From assembly GCF_043641555.1 (NCBI RefSeq), contig NZ_JBHZRJ010000004.1:310001-374000 (forward strand): DNA of 64,000 nucleotides, given 5' to 3'. Within the stretch, counting starts at the first letter, position 1, and every line of letters begins with the position of its first letter. The stretch comes from Saccharospirillum alexandrii_A (lineage in GTDB: Bacteria > Pseudomonadota > Gammaproteobacteria > Pseudomonadales > Natronospirillaceae). This document shows, piece by piece, positions 51,311 through 59,981 of the stretch. The translations under genes and the position numbers were made by a program. Below the pieces are notes generated by a model, which saw only the letters and a list, made by a program, of their open reading frames with translations, ran no database searches and was not told the origin of the DNA.

Positions 51311-52125
51311 GATGTGGCTCCCAGCACGGGTTTAGCAGCAGCCTGGGCTCGGGTGCCGCGAATGTGTTCCCGCAGGTCGTGCACATGGCTGACAAAACCG
51401 GGTTCAAAGCGAATGTCGAGGTCGCGCGGCTGGTCAAAGGTGATGTTCTGGCGCACCAGCATGCGTCCCGGCCGGGCACTCATCACATAGACGGTGTCAG
51501 AGAGGTAAACCGCTTCGGTCAGATCGTGGGTGACCATCAATACTGTAAACGTTCGGTGCTGGCGCAGCGTCTGCAACACCAGCCAGAGTTCTTCCTTGGT
51601 AAAGGCATCGAGTGCGCCGAAGGGTTCGTCGAGCAGCAACAAAGGCGGTTCGTGAATCATGGCGCGACACAAAGAAGCCCGCTGGCGCATACCGCCAGAC
51701 AACTCCCAGGGGTACTTGCTGCCCATGCCCTCAAGGCCAACAGCGGTCAGCAGATCTTCTGCCTGGCGCCGGTACTGGGGCTTGCGGTGGCGAAAATCCG
51801 ACTTGGTGGCGGGGGCCACTTCCAGCGGCAGCAGGATATTATCGAGCGTGGTGCGCCAGGGCAGCATAATGGCATTCTGAAACGCCATGCCGACCTGACT
51901 GCGCGGCCCGGTGACCGGTTCGTTGTCGATCAGAATCTGGCCTTCCTGGGGTGTCAGCAAGCCGGATAGCAGCTTCATAAAGGTTGACTTGCCACAACCG
52001 CTCGGGCCGACAATGGCCGCGAATTCGCCACTGTCGATGTGCAGGTCGATGCCATCCAGCACGATCTGTTCCGGGGCCATACCACCGTAGCCAAGGCGTA
52101 AACCTTCTATATCAATCACACTCAT
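51307..52125 (-). CDS. ABC transporter ATP-binding protein, NMT1/SsuB-type
   Basis: The 272-residue ATPase carries Walker A GPSGCGKSTF, Q-loop AFQNAIMLPW, the signature LSGGMRQRASLCRA, Walker B PLLLLDEPFGALDAFT and the switch His in VTHDLTEAVYLSD. It belongs to the taurine/nitrate/aliphatic sulfonate branch. It is the second gene of the importer operon, 65 bp after the binding protein gene. Confidence 0.93.
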   Translation of the reverse strand: MSVIDIEGLRLGYGGMAPEQIVLDGIDLHIDSGEFAAIVGPSGCGKSTFMKLLSGLLTPQEGQILIDNEPVTGPRSQVGMAFQNAIMLPWRTTLDNILLPLEVAPATKSDFRHRKPQYRRQAEDLLTAVGLEGMGSKYPWELSGGMRQRASLCRAMIHEPPLLLLDEPFGALDAFTKEELWLVLQTLRQHRTFTVLMVTHDLTEAVYLSDTVYVMSARPGRMLVRQNITFDQPRDLDIRFEPGFVSHVHDLREHIRGTRAQAAAKPVLGATS

Positions 52126-52190
52126 ACTGCGGGCCTGTCGTAAATGAGACCAGGGCGCCGAGGCGCCCGTTTTGTTTGGGTAGCCTGTAC

Positions 52191-53195
52191 TTATTGCAGC
52201 ATCCGCTCTTCAGCGCTGGGCAAAAAGGCATCGGTGAAGATGTCGTCGACATCGGGTTTATTGTTGAAGTTGTAGGCAATGCCGATCTGATCGATGGCTT
52301 CGCGCATCCGCTCGGGGTCGATGTCGCCCATGCCATTGGCGATGACGGCATCGGTGAGGATGTTGTCGTCGATCGACATGATCAGCCGCTCCAGCTCGAC
52401 TTCTTTGCGGGCAATGCTGTTGTGGGCCATTACGTATTCAACGGCCGCTTCCGGGTCGGCGATGGTGTCGCGCCAGCCGCGAATGGTGGCACGCAGAAAC
52501 GCGGTGACCGCTTCGGGGTTCTCTTCAGCAAAGGTCGGGTTAACGATGATGGCATTGCCGTAGAGTTTCAGGCCGTAGTCGCTCATCAGCATGACGCTGA
52601 TGTCATCGGCGTCGACGCCCTTGGATTTCAAATTAATGTAGGAGGAAAACGAGAAGCCGGTAATGGCGTCGACATCGCCCTGGGCCAGCATGGGTTCGCG
52701 CACCGGAAAGCCGACGTTTTCGATGGTGACCTGGCTGGCATCGATGTTGTTGGCCTCAACAAAGGCAGGCCACTGGGCGAAGGCGCCGTCGGTGGCTGGT
52801 GCGCCCAGGGTTTTGCCTTCAAGGTCGGCCGGTTCCATCACGCCCAGGCTCTTGCGCCCCACAATGGCGAACGGCGGGGCGTCGTACACCATCATAATCG
52901 CCTGAACCGGTACGTCAGAGTCCTGGTCGCGGAACTTAATCAGTGAATTGATGTCGGCAAAACCCAATTGGTAGGTGCCCGACCCAACCCGGGGGATGGC
53001 CTCCAGCGAGCCGCTACCGGTATCAATGCTGACGTTCAGTCCCTCTTCTTCATAGTAGCCACGGTCCATGGCCATCAGGTAGGGCGCTGCAGGGCCTTCG
53101 AATTTCCAGTCCAGTGCAAATTTGATATCGGTCGCAGAAGCGGCCGTGGCGCTAAGCAGTGCAACGACGCTGGCAACCAGAGATGCTTTGTTCAT
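52191..53195 (-). CDS. Periplasmic substrate-binding protein, NMT1/THI5-like
   Basis: The 334 residues begin with a signal peptide (VVALLSATAASA-TDIKF) and form a two-lobed binding protein of the NMT1/THI5/SsuA group. Conserved parts are DWKFEGPAAPYLMAMDRGYYEEEGL, GSGTYQLGFADINSLIKF and KTLGAPATDGAFAQWPAF. Relatives bind pyrimidine precursors (ThiY), riboflavin (RibY), sulfonates or nitrate. No TPP or FMN riboswitch precedes the gene, and the operon also encodes two amide hydrolases, so an amide- or gamma-glutamyl-linked substrate is a fair guess but only an inference. Confidence 0.9.
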   Translation of the reverse strand: MNKASLVASVVALLSATAASATDIKFALDWKFEGPAAPYLMAMDRGYYEEEGLNVSIDTGSGSLEAIPRVGSGTYQLGFADINSLIKFRDQDSDVPVQAIMMVYDAPPFAIVGRKSLGVMEPADLEGKTLGAPATDGAFAQWPAFVEANNIDASQVTIENVGFPVREPMLAQGDVDAITGFSFSSYINLKSKGVDADDISVMLMSDYGLKLYGNAIIVNPTFAEENPEAVTAFLRATIRGWRDTIADPEAAVEYVMAHNSIARKEVELERLIMSIDDNILTDAVIANGMGDIDPERMREAIDQIGIAYNFNNKPDVDDIFTDAFLPSAEERMLQ

Positions 53196-53556
53196 GGTGT
53201 TCCCCTGTGTGTGGCTTTAGGATTGGCCGGAGCCGGTACAGGGATATTGCAAAGGGCAGGCCAGTTGGCCGAACAATCATTCAAATCGGCGTAAGGCTGA
53301 AACAATCGTTTCAAAAGCCGGGTATCATGGGGCTTTACCGGCGTGGCCTTGTCACAGATACCTTCACTGCGCACCAAGTCGATCACCCTGCACCAGAACG
53401 CGCACCGTTTTGGCGCGGTGCCTGCTGTTCTGTTGCATTAACAAAGGTTCTCCGGGAATAACCACCCGGTGCATCCACGAACCAGGCATTTCAAGCTAGA
53501 CTGTTTCAGTAGGGCTCAATCAGCCCGTTTCTTTCACAAGATTTCTGTTGGGTGGT
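53196..53556. other. Divergent intergenic gap, no firm element
   Basis: This 361-bp gap between the importer operon (minus) and the GGDEF-EAL gene (plus) must hold both promoters, but I see no convincing -35/-10 pair. A GCACCG/CGGTGC hairpin at 53402-53421 overlaps a loose sigma54-like string TGGCGCGGTGCCTGCT (53411-53426); both are weak. No riboswitch is recognised on either strand. Confidence 0.5.
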
Positions 53557-55446
53557 ATGGCATCAGAACATAATTCAGATCAGGCAGGTCGGTCGCCACT
53601 GGTCAGACAGCTTCATCATGAACGTCTCAACCAGATGTTCTGGGCCTTGCAGATATTCCTGCTGGTTGCGACCGTACAGAGTATGTCACTCGGCCGTGTT
53701 TCCTCTGCACTGGCCATGGCGGTCGCAGCGGGACTCTTGTTCCTGAGCCTTTGGCTGGTACGCCAGCAACATTATCAATTGGCCGCCACCTGGATGCTCG
53801 GGCTGATGACCGGCCTGTGTTACTACTTTCTATGGAGCAGCGACGGCCTGCGCGATGAAGCCGTGCTGGGTTACCCCGGCATTCTGGTCGTTGCGAGCAT
53901 CATTGGTAACCGGCGTATTTTTATTGGTTTGCTGGCGGTTATGATTGGTAGTTTGCTGGTACTTGGTGGCGTCAATTCGATGGGGCTGCATCAGACCCGA
54001 CCGGTCGAGAGCAACATCAACGTGGCTATTTTGCTGGTGTTGATCCTGTTGACGACAGCCTACTGTATTCGCCTGCTGGTCAACGACATTCGCCATCTGG
54101 TGACAGAGCTGAACGAAGAAAACCAGCGACGCCGTGAATCCCAGGCTCAGGTCGAGGCGCTTGTGAATCATGACAGTCTGACCGGTTTGCCCAATCGCAT
54201 GCTGGCCGCCGAGCAGTTTGAACTGATGTTGCGTCACAGTGAGCGTGAAGGTCAGTCGGTGGCGCTGTTATTTATCGATCTGGATAACTTTAAACCCATC
54301 AATGATTCACTCGGCCACGGCGCCGGCGATGAATACCTGATTCAGATTGCCCAGCGCCTGGTGGATGAAGTGCGTACATCGGATGCGGTCTCACGCTTTG
54401 GTGGCGACGAGTTCGTGGTGCTGATGCCCGACCTGCCACCGGGAGAGTCCATCATCTCCCGGGCGGATGAACTGCTGCAAACGCTGCGCGAACCCATGAT
54501 GCTGCAAGGTCACGAGCTGACCACCACGGCCTCGATTGGCATTGCCATCGCGCCGGCCGATGGTACCGACTTCGCTACTTTGCTGAGCAAGGCCGACATG
54601 GCCATGTACGAATCGAAGCGCGCCGGGCGCGACGGCATTCGCTATTACAACACCAGCATGAACAACGACGCCCAGGCTCAGGTCAAACTCATTTCAGATC
54701 TGCGCAAGGCGTTACACGGCAATGAGCTTTCGCTGCACTACCAACCCAAAGTCGATCTGAAAACGGGCAAGCTGTGCGGTTGTGAGGCCCTGTTGCGCTG
54801 GCAACACCCGACGCGCGGGAATGTGCCTCCCATCGAGTTTATCAGCCTGGCTGAACGGTCGGGTCTGATCATTGAGATCGGCATGTGGGTGATGCAACAG
54901 GCCACCGGGGCACTGAGCCGGTTTGATTCGGTCGGCCTGCCTGGGCTGACCATGGCGGTTAATGTGTCGTCATTGCAATTCAAGCGCGGTAACCTTGACC
55001 GGGTGGTTGAACAGGCTTTGACGGAATCCGGCATCGAGCCTCACCGGCTGGAAATTGAAATCACCGAATCGATGCTGATGGAACCCGGGGACGACATTGA
55101 TCACACCTTTCACCGGTTGCAGGCGCTCGGCGTTACGTTCTCGATTGACGATTTCGGGACCGGCTATTCCAACCTGGGATATCTGAACAAGATGAAGATC
55201 GGCACACTGAAAATCGACCGGTCCTTTGTGTCGCAGCTGCAACTGAGCCCGCAAGACACCGCCATCGTCACCGCCATTATTCAAATGGCCAACAGCCTCA
55301 ACCTCACCACCGTAGCCGAAGGCGCCGAAACCCAGGCCGAAGCCGAATTACTGGCCAGGCTCGGCTGCACTCAAGGGCAGGGGTATTATTGGGCCCGGCC
55401 AATGCCGGAAGCCGATTTTATTAAGTTTGCGCTGTCGCGCGGGTAA
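53557..55446 (+). CDS. Membrane-bound GGDEF-EAL protein
   Basis: The 629 residues have four to six N-terminal membrane helices (~25-170), then a GGDEF domain with LFIDLDNFKPINDSLGHGAGD and FGGDEFVVLMPD (~282). The EAL domain follows, with CEALLRWQHP (~410), the metal-binding EITESMLM and IDDFGTGYSNLGYL, and the late KIDRSFV. Both the synthase (GGDEF) and phosphodiesterase (EAL) motifs look intact, so it could make or break c-di-GMP. ATG 53557 was chosen over an in-frame TTG at 53548. Confidence 0.93.
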   Translation: MASEHNSDQAGRSPLVRQLHHERLNQMFWALQIFLLVATVQSMSLGRVSSALAMAVAAGLLFLSLWLVRQQHYQLAATWMLGLMTGLCYYFLWSSDGLRDEAVLGYPGILVVASIIGNRRIFIGLLAVMIGSLLVLGGVNSMGLHQTRPVESNINVAILLVLILLTTAYCIRLLVNDIRHLVTELNEENQRRRESQAQVEALVNHDSLTGLPNRMLAAEQFELMLRHSEREGQSVALLFIDLDNFKPINDSLGHGAGDEYLIQIAQRLVDEVRTSDAVSRFGGDEFVVLMPDLPPGESIISRADELLQTLREPMMLQGHELTTTASIGIAIAPADGTDFATLLSKADMAMYESKRAGRDGIRYYNTSMNNDAQAQVKLISDLRKALHGNELSLHYQPKVDLKTGKLCGCEALLRWQHPTRGNVPPIEFISLAERSGLIIEIGMWVMQQATGALSRFDSVGLPGLTMAVNVSSLQFKRGNLDRVVEQALTESGIEPHRLEIEITESMLMEPGDDIDHTFHRLQALGVTFSIDDFGTGYSNLGYLNKMKIGTLKIDRSFVSQLQLSPQDTAIVTAIIQMANSLNLTTVAEGAETQAEAELLARLGCTQGQGYYWARPMPEADFIKFALSRG

Positions 55447-55488
55447 CAGGCACCTGCTCTAGTTTCTTAAAGAACTCATATTAGAGGT

Positions 55489-55670
55489 CTCAAGTTTCGG
55501 AGTTCGGGTTACTTCAGAGGTGATCGTCCGCGACGGCTACCGGTTGTGCCTCTGCAGGGTCGGCGTCAATCCGTCCATGGAGCCTAGGCCGCAGCATCCC
55601 TGCTGCGGACTCCCCTGCAGAGGCACAACCGGCACCCGCCGCTCGTATTGTGCGAACTCTGAAACTTGAG
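55489..55670. repeat. Long hairpin repeat, copy 4 (between GGDEF-EAL gene and cytochrome lipoprotein)
   Basis: This 182-bp element has outer inverted repeats CTCAAGTTTCGGAGTTCG (55489-55506) against 55653-55670 (17 of 18 pair). The main stem CCGGTTGTGCCTCTGCAGGG (55540-55559) pairs fully with the 21-nt arm at 55612-55632. The core has TCGGCGT, TCCG-TCCA-TGGA (one G-T wobble) and CCGCAGCA-TCCC-TGCTGCGG. It is the best-preserved copy with outer repeats and fills the convergent gap between the two genes. Confidence 0.9.
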
Positions 55671-55685
55671 AGTTGATTTCGGCGG

Positions 55686-56429
55686 CTATGAGCACTCAAA
55701 CTCATTAAGAGATCGCCAGACAAGCTCTGCGATGGCCCGGTAGTCCACGTCGTAAGGCTCCAGTGGCTTGGCGTTGTGACCATTCTCCTGATGGGAGGGC
55801 GCCTGATATAACCGGTGCGTTGAGTTGAAAATGGTTGTTTCAAACTGCGCCCAACTGGCCCCGGCACTGAACACCGGGTTACCACCGTTGTGGCATGAGC
55901 TGCATTGACTCTGCAGAACATCCTGGACCTCGGTATTGTAAAACGCCTCATTACTGATGCATTGCCCCAGCGTCAGGTCGCGCTCAAAGGTCACTGTTTT
56001 CCAGTCGCCGCCTTTTAGCGCCGTCAGTTCAAACTGCTGCTCGCCCCCTGTCTCGATCATGACGGGCAGAGACTGGTCCAGGTAATCTGCACACTGAGTA
56101 AAGGCCGGGAATACAATGCAAGAGTCGCCCGTATCCCATTCTTCAATCAATTCATCGTTCAACACAAGTTGCACGGTGGCTTCCGTCGGTATGCGTATAT
56201 CCAGCACGGCCTGAGTCGGCCCCGGGTTAGCCTGGGTGTAGCTGAGCGATCGCACTGCCAGCGCCAGCTCAACGGTGCCGCTGTCATCAGTATCGACGGG
56301 GTCGGACGTATCGCCGGAGTTGTCGCTGGCGGTTTCCGGTTGGCAACCTGCGACCAGCAAGGTGAGCAACGCAGTGCACGGGGCCAGCCTTAACGGGGCC
56401 AGTCGGGAGCGGATTGCAGGGGTTGTCAT
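55686..56429 (-). CDS. Cytochrome c-like lipoprotein, unknown role
   Basis: The 247 residues have a lipoprotein signal (CTALLTLLVAGCQP, lipobox VAGC), an acidic Asp/Ser/Thr-rich linker (~32-52), a beta-rich middle domain (VQLVLNDELIEEWDTGDSC..) and a C-terminal region with a single heme site LQSQCSSCHNGGNPVF. The layout resembles surface or periplasmic lipoproteins that end in a cytochrome c-type 'CxxCH' module. Function unknown. Confidence 0.8.
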   Translation of the reverse strand: MTTPAIRSRLAPLRLAPCTALLTLLVAGCQPETASDNSGDTSDPVDTDDSGTVELALAVRSLSYTQANPGPTQAVLDIRIPTEATVQLVLNDELIEEWDTGDSCIVFPAFTQCADYLDQSLPVMIETGGEQQFELTALKGGDWKTVTFERDLTLGQCISNEAFYNTEVQDVLQSQCSSCHNGGNPVFSAGASWAQFETTIFNSTHRLYQAPSHQENGHNAKPLEPYDVDYRAIAELVWRSLNEFECS

Positions 56430-56637
56430 GACATCATTCAGCTTGGGAGTAATGGCCTAGAATGGCATGATGCCGGCTTTACATCTGCGACCGGCTCCAC
56501 ACTTCGCGGCTTTCCCCCCAAGGGTTTGGGGCCGTGTTTGAAATACTCTGTTAACATTTCAGTGCGTCACTGAGTGGCGCGAACGCGCGTACACAGACTC
56601 ACCTGGCACCATAATGATAAAAAGCCCGGAGAAACCG

Positions 56638-57375
56638 ATGGCCGCAACCCCCCAGGCGCATCACATTGCCATCGTCGATGACGACCCGGACATCTTGCAG
56701 GTACTGACCGACACCCTGACGCTGGAGGGCTACCGGGTTACGCCGGTCCAAACCGGGCAGGCGCTGCTGGGCCTGCAAGCGCAAGACCCGGCCGATCTGA
56801 TATTGCTCGATTTGAAGCTGGAGCACGAAAGCGGCTTGCGCGTGGCGCAGGACATCCGCCGCGATTCGCCCGTGCCGATCATGATGCTCACCGGCAAGGG
56901 CGATGAGACCGATCGCATTCTCGGCCTCGAAGTCGCCGCCGACGACTTTATGATGAAGCCGTTCAATCTGCGCGAAATTGTCGCCCGGGTGCGGGCCCTG
57001 CTGCGGCGCAGTACCCAACTGAGCCAGACCCCCAAATCACTGGTGCAACGGGTTTCCGAAGGCCTGGTGTTCGATGGCTGGTGCCTCGACCTGACGCGGC
57101 GGACGCTGCTGAACCCGGCGGGCGAGATGGTCGACCTGACCTACGGCGAGTTCAATCTGTTGAATGTGCTGCTATCGTCGGCGAACCGTGTGCTAAGTCG
57201 TGATTATTTGCTGGAAAAAACCCACGGCACTCAAACCGAATCCTTCGATCGCACCATCGACGTTCTGATACTGCGCCTGCGCCGCAAGCTCGAACCCAAC
57301 CCCAAGGCGCCGCACTACATCAAAACCGAGCGCGGCATCGGCTACCGTTTTGAGGCGACGGTCAAACGGCTATGA
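56638..57375 (+). CDS. OmpR-family response regulator
   Basis: The 245 residues have a receiver domain (IVDDDPDIL acidic pocket, phospho-Asp in DLILLDLKLEH ~58, Lys in DDFMMKPFN) and a C-terminal winged helix with VDLTYGEFNLLNVLL and KTERGIGYRFEA. ATG 56638 (MAATPQAHH) has GGAGA upstream; ATG 56614 adds eight residues. Its stop overlaps the start of the hybrid kinase (ATGA), so the two form a cognate pair. Confidence 0.93.
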   Translation: MAATPQAHHIAIVDDDPDILQVLTDTLTLEGYRVTPVQTGQALLGLQAQDPADLILLDLKLEHESGLRVAQDIRRDSPVPIMMLTGKGDETDRILGLEVAADDFMMKPFNLREIVARVRALLRRSTQLSQTPKSLVQRVSEGLVFDGWCLDLTRRTLLNPAGEMVDLTYGEFNLLNVLLSSANRVLSRDYLLEKTHGTQTESFDRTIDVLILRLRRKLEPNPKAPHYIKTERGIGYRFEATVKRL

Positions 57376-59930
57376 ACCCGCTGCGCTGGACGTTACACGC
57401 GAAAGCCCTGGCTGCCTTTGTGGTGGGCCTGGTGCTGTTGCTGACGCTGGTCAGCTTTTCCTGGCGCGGTCTTAGCCAGACCCGGGATGCGGTGAATGAG
57501 TTCGAAGGGTTACTGATTCCGGAAATACGCACTGCTCTGAGCCTCTCCGATGAAGCGGCCCAGATTGTGGCGCTGGCGCCCTACCTGGCATCGGCCGGGC
57601 GTCCGTTTCAACTGCAAGCCGAGCGGCAGCGTCTCGAAAGCCGATACCAGCGGGTGTTTGCCCTGTCGCAACGGTTGCAAAACCCGGACGTTCGCGCTCG
57701 AATCCAGGCCATTCTCGCCAACATTAAAGCCGATCTCGACGCGCTGACCGAGCGGGTATACGACGAACTCTTTATTCGCGAAGACGTGCTGGCGGCTCAG
57801 TTTCAGGTTGATCAGCAGGCGCGCTACAGCACTGAGGCCGGCCATTCCGTCACCATAGAACCCTGGTTGCCGTTGCAGCTGTTTTACCGGGCGATTACCG
57901 ACCCGGCCGACTATAACCGCCAGACCCGGGAGCGACTGCGACCGCTGGTGCTAGCCGTGGCCGAGCCCGAGGCCTACCTCGACTGGCTGGAGCTGGCCAC
58001 CGCTGAATACCAGACGTTGCAGGGCATACAGCAAAACAAGGCATTCCTGCTGGCCCGCTTGCGCGCCCACTCGGAGCGCCTCACTGAGCAGACCAACAGC
58101 TTCGCTGCCGATATTCAGCAGGTGGTGGTGCGTCAGCAAACGGCGGTGACCGACCGGGTAAACGCCTCCCGGGTGCTCACCCTGGGCTTGTCGCTGGTGG
58201 TGATGCTGGCGCTGCTGGTGTATTACCTGAACAATCGCCGGCTGATTCGGGACCTGGCTACCGTCACCGACGACATGATGCAATTGTCGCGGCGCGAGGA
58301 GTCGCCGGCGCAAATTCCCGTTCATCGCCAGGATGAAATTGGAGATCTGGTGCACGCCTACGATGTGTTCCGTGAGCACGCCCTGCAAGCTGAACGCACC
58401 AGCGCCGAGCTGGATACCCAGAAAACGCTGCTGGAAACCATCCATAACCAGATTCAGGACGGGCTCAGTGTGTTTTCCCGCGACGACCGGCTGGTGATCT
58501 GGAATCGGCGCTACCTGGAGATTTTCGATTTCAGCGACGGCGACCTGCAGCCCGGCATGGCGCTGGACGAGGTGCAGGCACTGATGGCGCGCAAGGCGCA
58601 TCGCAACCTCAGCGTGCAGCAGGAAACCGTCGACATGCCGACCATGAACGTGCAGCGCCACCAGAGCCAGCAGAACTTTGAACGCCATTACGACGATGGT
58701 CAGATCATCGAGTTTCGCAGCCAGCCGATGCCCAATGGTGGCTTTGTCACCCTGTACCGGGACCTGACCGAACGGCGCATGGCCGAACAGCAATTGCAGC
58801 AGGCGCAAAAAATGGACGTACTGGGCCAGCTGACCGGTGGTGTCGCGCACGATTTCAATAACCTGCTGGCGGCGTTGTCGGGCAACTTACAGTTGCTGGA
58901 GCAAAGTGGCGCGGTCAGCGACGCTGGCACACCCTATTTGCACCGCGCGCTGGATGTCAGCGAACGTGGTGCCCAGCTGGTTCAGCGGTTACTCGCCTTC
59001 AGCCGCAAGCAACGGCTGACGCCCGAGGTGGTCGAACCGGACCGGTTGATCGAGGGGCTGACTGAACTGCTGGAATATTCAGTTTCTGGCCCGGTTACGC
59101 TCACACTTGATCTGGCGGCCCCGGGCCGGAGTCTGTACATCGACCCCTCTCAGCTGGAAAACGCCCTGTTGAATCTGGTGTTGAACAGCGTATCGGCCAT
59201 TCCCGGCAAGGGTGCCATTACGGTTCGTACCCGCTACCTTGAACAACAGGATCGGCTGGAACTGACGGTGACCGATACCGGCCAGGGTATTCCGGTGGCG
59301 TTGCAGAAACGCGTGCTGGAACCCTTCTTCAGCACCAAACCAGTGGGTCAGGGCAGTGGTCTCGGGTTGTCGACCGTGTATGGGTTTGTGCAGCAGAGCG
59401 GTGGGCAGTTCACTCTGCAATCCTGGCCGGGGCAGGGTACAACGGTGTGCATGAGCTGGCCGGTAACCACTCAGTTGAGCACACCTGGCGCCAGCGTCGT
59501 CGAACACTCGCTTACCTTCAAGGCCAGTCTTACGCTGGTGCTGGTTGAAGACGATATCGCCGTTCGCCAGGCGCTGGCCGATTTGTTGCTACAGCGCGGT
59601 TACCGGGTCATGGCGTTCGAGCATGGCGAACAGTTCATCGACTGGGCGCATCACAGCGACGAAACTGCCGGGCTGGTCCTCTCCGATGTGAACCTGGGTG
59701 GCTTGCTGAACGGGCTCGACGTGGTAACCATGGTGCGCAAATACTGGCCCGACGTGCCCTGCCTGCTGATGTCCGGCCTGCCGCGCGAACGGCTGGAAGA
59801 CGACCTGGGGTTTGCCATCGAGCATCCTTTGTTGCAAAAGCCCCTGTCTCAAAGGCATATTGACGCCTTGTTTCCGCCCTTGTCGGCAACTGGCCAGCGG
59901 TCAGAGCCGATACAGAGCCGGAAGGACTGA
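57372..59930 (+). CDS. Hybrid sensor histidine kinase with PAS and receiver domains
   Basis: This is the 852-residue partner of the regulator encoded just before. It has two membrane helices (~10-35 and ~270-295) enclosing a ~230-residue helical periplasmic sensor domain of TorS-like type, then a HAMP region. A PAS-type domain follows (~360-470; GLSVFSRDDRLVIWNRRYLEIF). The kinase core has GVAHDFNNLLAALSGNLQLL (His ~492), ENALLNLVLNSV, DTGQGI and GSGLGLSTVYGF, and a C-terminal receiver follows (VLVEDDIAV, LVLSDVNLGG, LLQKPLS). No Hpt domain is seen. The signal is unknown. Confidence 0.93.
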   Translation: MNPLRWTLHAKALAAFVVGLVLLLTLVSFSWRGLSQTRDAVNEFEGLLIPEIRTALSLSDEAAQIVALAPYLASAGRPFQLQAERQRLESRYQRVFALSQRLQNPDVRARIQAILANIKADLDALTERVYDELFIREDVLAAQFQVDQQARYSTEAGHSVTIEPWLPLQLFYRAITDPADYNRQTRERLRPLVLAVAEPEAYLDWLELATAEYQTLQGIQQNKAFLLARLRAHSERLTEQTNSFAADIQQVVVRQQTAVTDRVNASRVLTLGLSLVVMLALLVYYLNNRRLIRDLATVTDDMMQLSRREESPAQIPVHRQDEIGDLVHAYDVFREHALQAERTSAELDTQKTLLETIHNQIQDGLSVFSRDDRLVIWNRRYLEIFDFSDGDLQPGMALDEVQALMARKAHRNLSVQQETVDMPTMNVQRHQSQQNFERHYDDGQIIEFRSQPMPNGGFVTLYRDLTERRMAEQQLQQAQKMDVLGQLTGGVAHDFNNLLAALSGNLQLLEQSGAVSDAGTPYLHRALDVSERGAQLVQRLLAFSRKQRLTPEVVEPDRLIEGLTELLEYSVSGPVTLTLDLAAPGRSLYIDPSQLENALLNLVLNSVSAIPGKGAITVRTRYLEQQDRLELTVTDTGQGIPVALQKRVLEPFFSTKPVGQGSGLGLSTVYGFVQQSGGQFTLQSWPGQGTTVCMSWPVTTQLSTPGASVVEHSLTFKASLTLVLVEDDIAVRQALADLLLQRGYRVMAFEHGEQFIDWAHHSDETAGLVLSDVNLGGLLNGLDVVTMVRKYWPDVPCLLMSGLPRERLEDDLGFAIEHPLLQKPLSQRHIDALFPPLSATGQRSEPIQSRKD

Positions 59931-59981
59931 CACCCGGGAAACGCATGGATGATGCACGCCCGGATCTGAAGGAGTAGCACC

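Noticed and set aside
53196..53330. TPP riboswitch before the NMT1/THI5-like binding protein
   Set aside because: No CTGAGA-type THI-box blocks found on the minus strand.
53411..53426. Sigma54 promoter TGGCGCGGTGCCTGCT upstream of the GGDEF-EAL gene
   Set aside because: GG/GC spacing fits, but the match to TGGCAC-N5-TTGC is loose and it lies within a GC-rich hairpin; no activator site is clear.
8314..55670. Integron attC sites as an explanation for the hairpin repeats
   Set aside because: No GTTRRRY core sites, no integrase and no cassette-like spacing; the repeats lie among single-copy core genes.
8314..55670. CRISPR array
   Set aside because: Copies are 4-31 kb apart, palindromic and variable in the stem, with no spacers and no cas genes.
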